Source of the DNA: Nocardia cyriacigeorgica | GTDB lineage: Bacteria > Actinomycetota > Actinomycetes > Mycobacteriales > Mycobacteriaceae | Direction of reading: 5' to 3' | DNA: 64,000 bases | NCBI RefSeq assembly: GCF_010858045.1 | Contig: NZ_JAAGVC010000022.1 | Span: forward strand, 1-64,000 | Shown: positions 63,606 through 64,000 of the stretch, piece by piece | How the letters are laid out: each line of letters starts with the position of its first letter | Numbering within the stretch: the stretch's first letter is position 1 | The notes under the pieces: generated by a model | The model's input: only the letters and a program-made list of their open reading frames with translations | Databases searched by the model: none | Told to the model about the DNA's origin: nothing | Made by a program: the position numbers and the translations under genes

Positions 63606-64000
63606 GCTGCGCTCCCACCCGCCGAATCCGAACCACCCGGTTCCGGGCCGCCCGCAGGGCCCGGCACCCGATTGAACTCGTCGAAACGCTGGTTGGTGTC
63701 GTGGATTCCGCTTTCCTTCTCCGACAACGTGAACTCCATGTGGAACGGAATTCCCGGCCTGCGGTCCTCGCCGATCTTCAGCAGGAACTTGCCGGTGCCC
63801 GGCGGAGACGGCCGCACCTGCCCGGGCTTGAGCGCCTCGCCGGTCAGGGCCTGCGGCGCCGACCATCCGGTGACCATCTCCTCTTCGGCCGCGGTGAACG
63901 GAATCGTGCTGTCGAGGCGTTTGATCTCCTCGGCGGGCAGCGCACCGAAAATCTTGGCGCGCGCCCGTTCCAGGAAACCGAGCGCCTTGGCGATGGCCGC
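63602..64000 (-). CDS. C-terminus of a probable VirB4-like transfer ATPase (partial)
   Basis: The last 132 codons of a protein whose start lies beyond base 64000. It reads AIAKALGFLERARAKIFG at the window edge and ends with a Pro/Gly/Ser-rich tail after FLLKIGEDRRPGIPFHMEFT, resembling the C-terminal strands of VirB4/TraC-like ATPases of actinobacterial conjugative elements. The Walker motifs are outside the window, so the assignment rests on position and a weak C-terminal likeness. It overlaps the next gene by ATGA. Confidence 0.45.
   Translation of the reverse strand, partial: AAIAKALGFLERARAKIFGALPAEEIKRLDSTIPFTAAEEEMVTGWSAPQALTGEALKPGQVRPSPPGTGKFLLKIGEDRRPGIPFHMEFTLSEKESGIHDTNQRFDEFNRVPGPAGGPEPGGSDSAGGSAA

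Overview
The window is high-GC actinobacterial chromosome, most likely Nocardia or a close relative in the Mycobacteriales. Reasons: gene order (from memory) follows the M. tuberculosis Rv2533c-Rv2583c stretch (nusB-efp-pepQ, aroC-aroK-aroB, aroE-mltG-ruvX-alaS, rarA, aspS, zinc metallopeptidase, Rv2578c-type radical SAM, hisS, cyclophilin) next to a pyrimidine operon like Rv1379-Rv1385. There are many GTG starts, 1-4 bp stop/start overlaps, LexA-type boxes of the mycobacterial kind, and an EspC-like type VII secretion target. No tRNA, rRNA or CRISPR array was seen.

Layout. 1-700: gene-free, with a LexA-like palindrome and a hairpin. 701-9606: the minus-strand pyr operon pyrR-pyrB-(25-codon ORF)-pyrC-PH protein-carA-carB-pyrF, whose leader holds a PyrR-binding hairpin that can mask the pyrR Shine-Dalgarno sequence. 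9810-20504: accessory genes: methyltransferase, CycA, AlkB-like dioxygenase, HD hydrolase, a TetR/oxidoreductase pair with twin operators, DUF4334 protein, serpin, SoxR with a divergent MFS exporter, YciI-like protein. 20504-22746: nusB, efp, pepQ. 22847-25783: MMPL transporter with a TetR regulator. 25880-31639: prepilin-peptidase-like protein, aroC-aroK-aroB, a four-helix membrane protein and a separate trpB. 31646-38637: rarA, then alaS-ruvX-mltG-aroE. 38810-45955: PhoD, an aminoglycoside-phosphotransferase-fold kinase, a Pro/Gly-rich membrane protein, aspS, a zinc metallopeptidase. 46060-48062: a candidate type VII substrate pair. 48283-57645: SDR epimerase, LexA-boxed radical SAM protein, korAB, mdh, a membrane protein, hisS, cyclophilin.

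58051-64000 differs in character. It is a translationally coupled module for conjugative DNA transfer: the C-terminus of a probable VirB4-like ATPase, a lone IS3-OrfA-like DNA-binding protein, a three-domain peptidoglycan hydrolase with a catalytically dead NlpC/P60 domain, a lipoprotein, a VirD4/TraD coupling protein and a DUF4913 protein. It sits beside the cyclophilin gene, where relA would be expected from mycobacterial synteny, so it is probably the edge of an integrative conjugative element continuing past base 64000. Integrase, relaxase and att sites are not in the window.

Functional links. The pyr operon makes UMP from glutamine, bicarbonate and aspartate. aroB, aroE, aroK and aroC cover four steps of the shikimate pathway to chorismate, with trpB using a chorismate-derived product. 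alaS, aspS and hisS, with efp and nusB, form a translation/transcription housekeeping group. korAB and mdh connect at 2-oxoglutarate and malate in central carbon metabolism.
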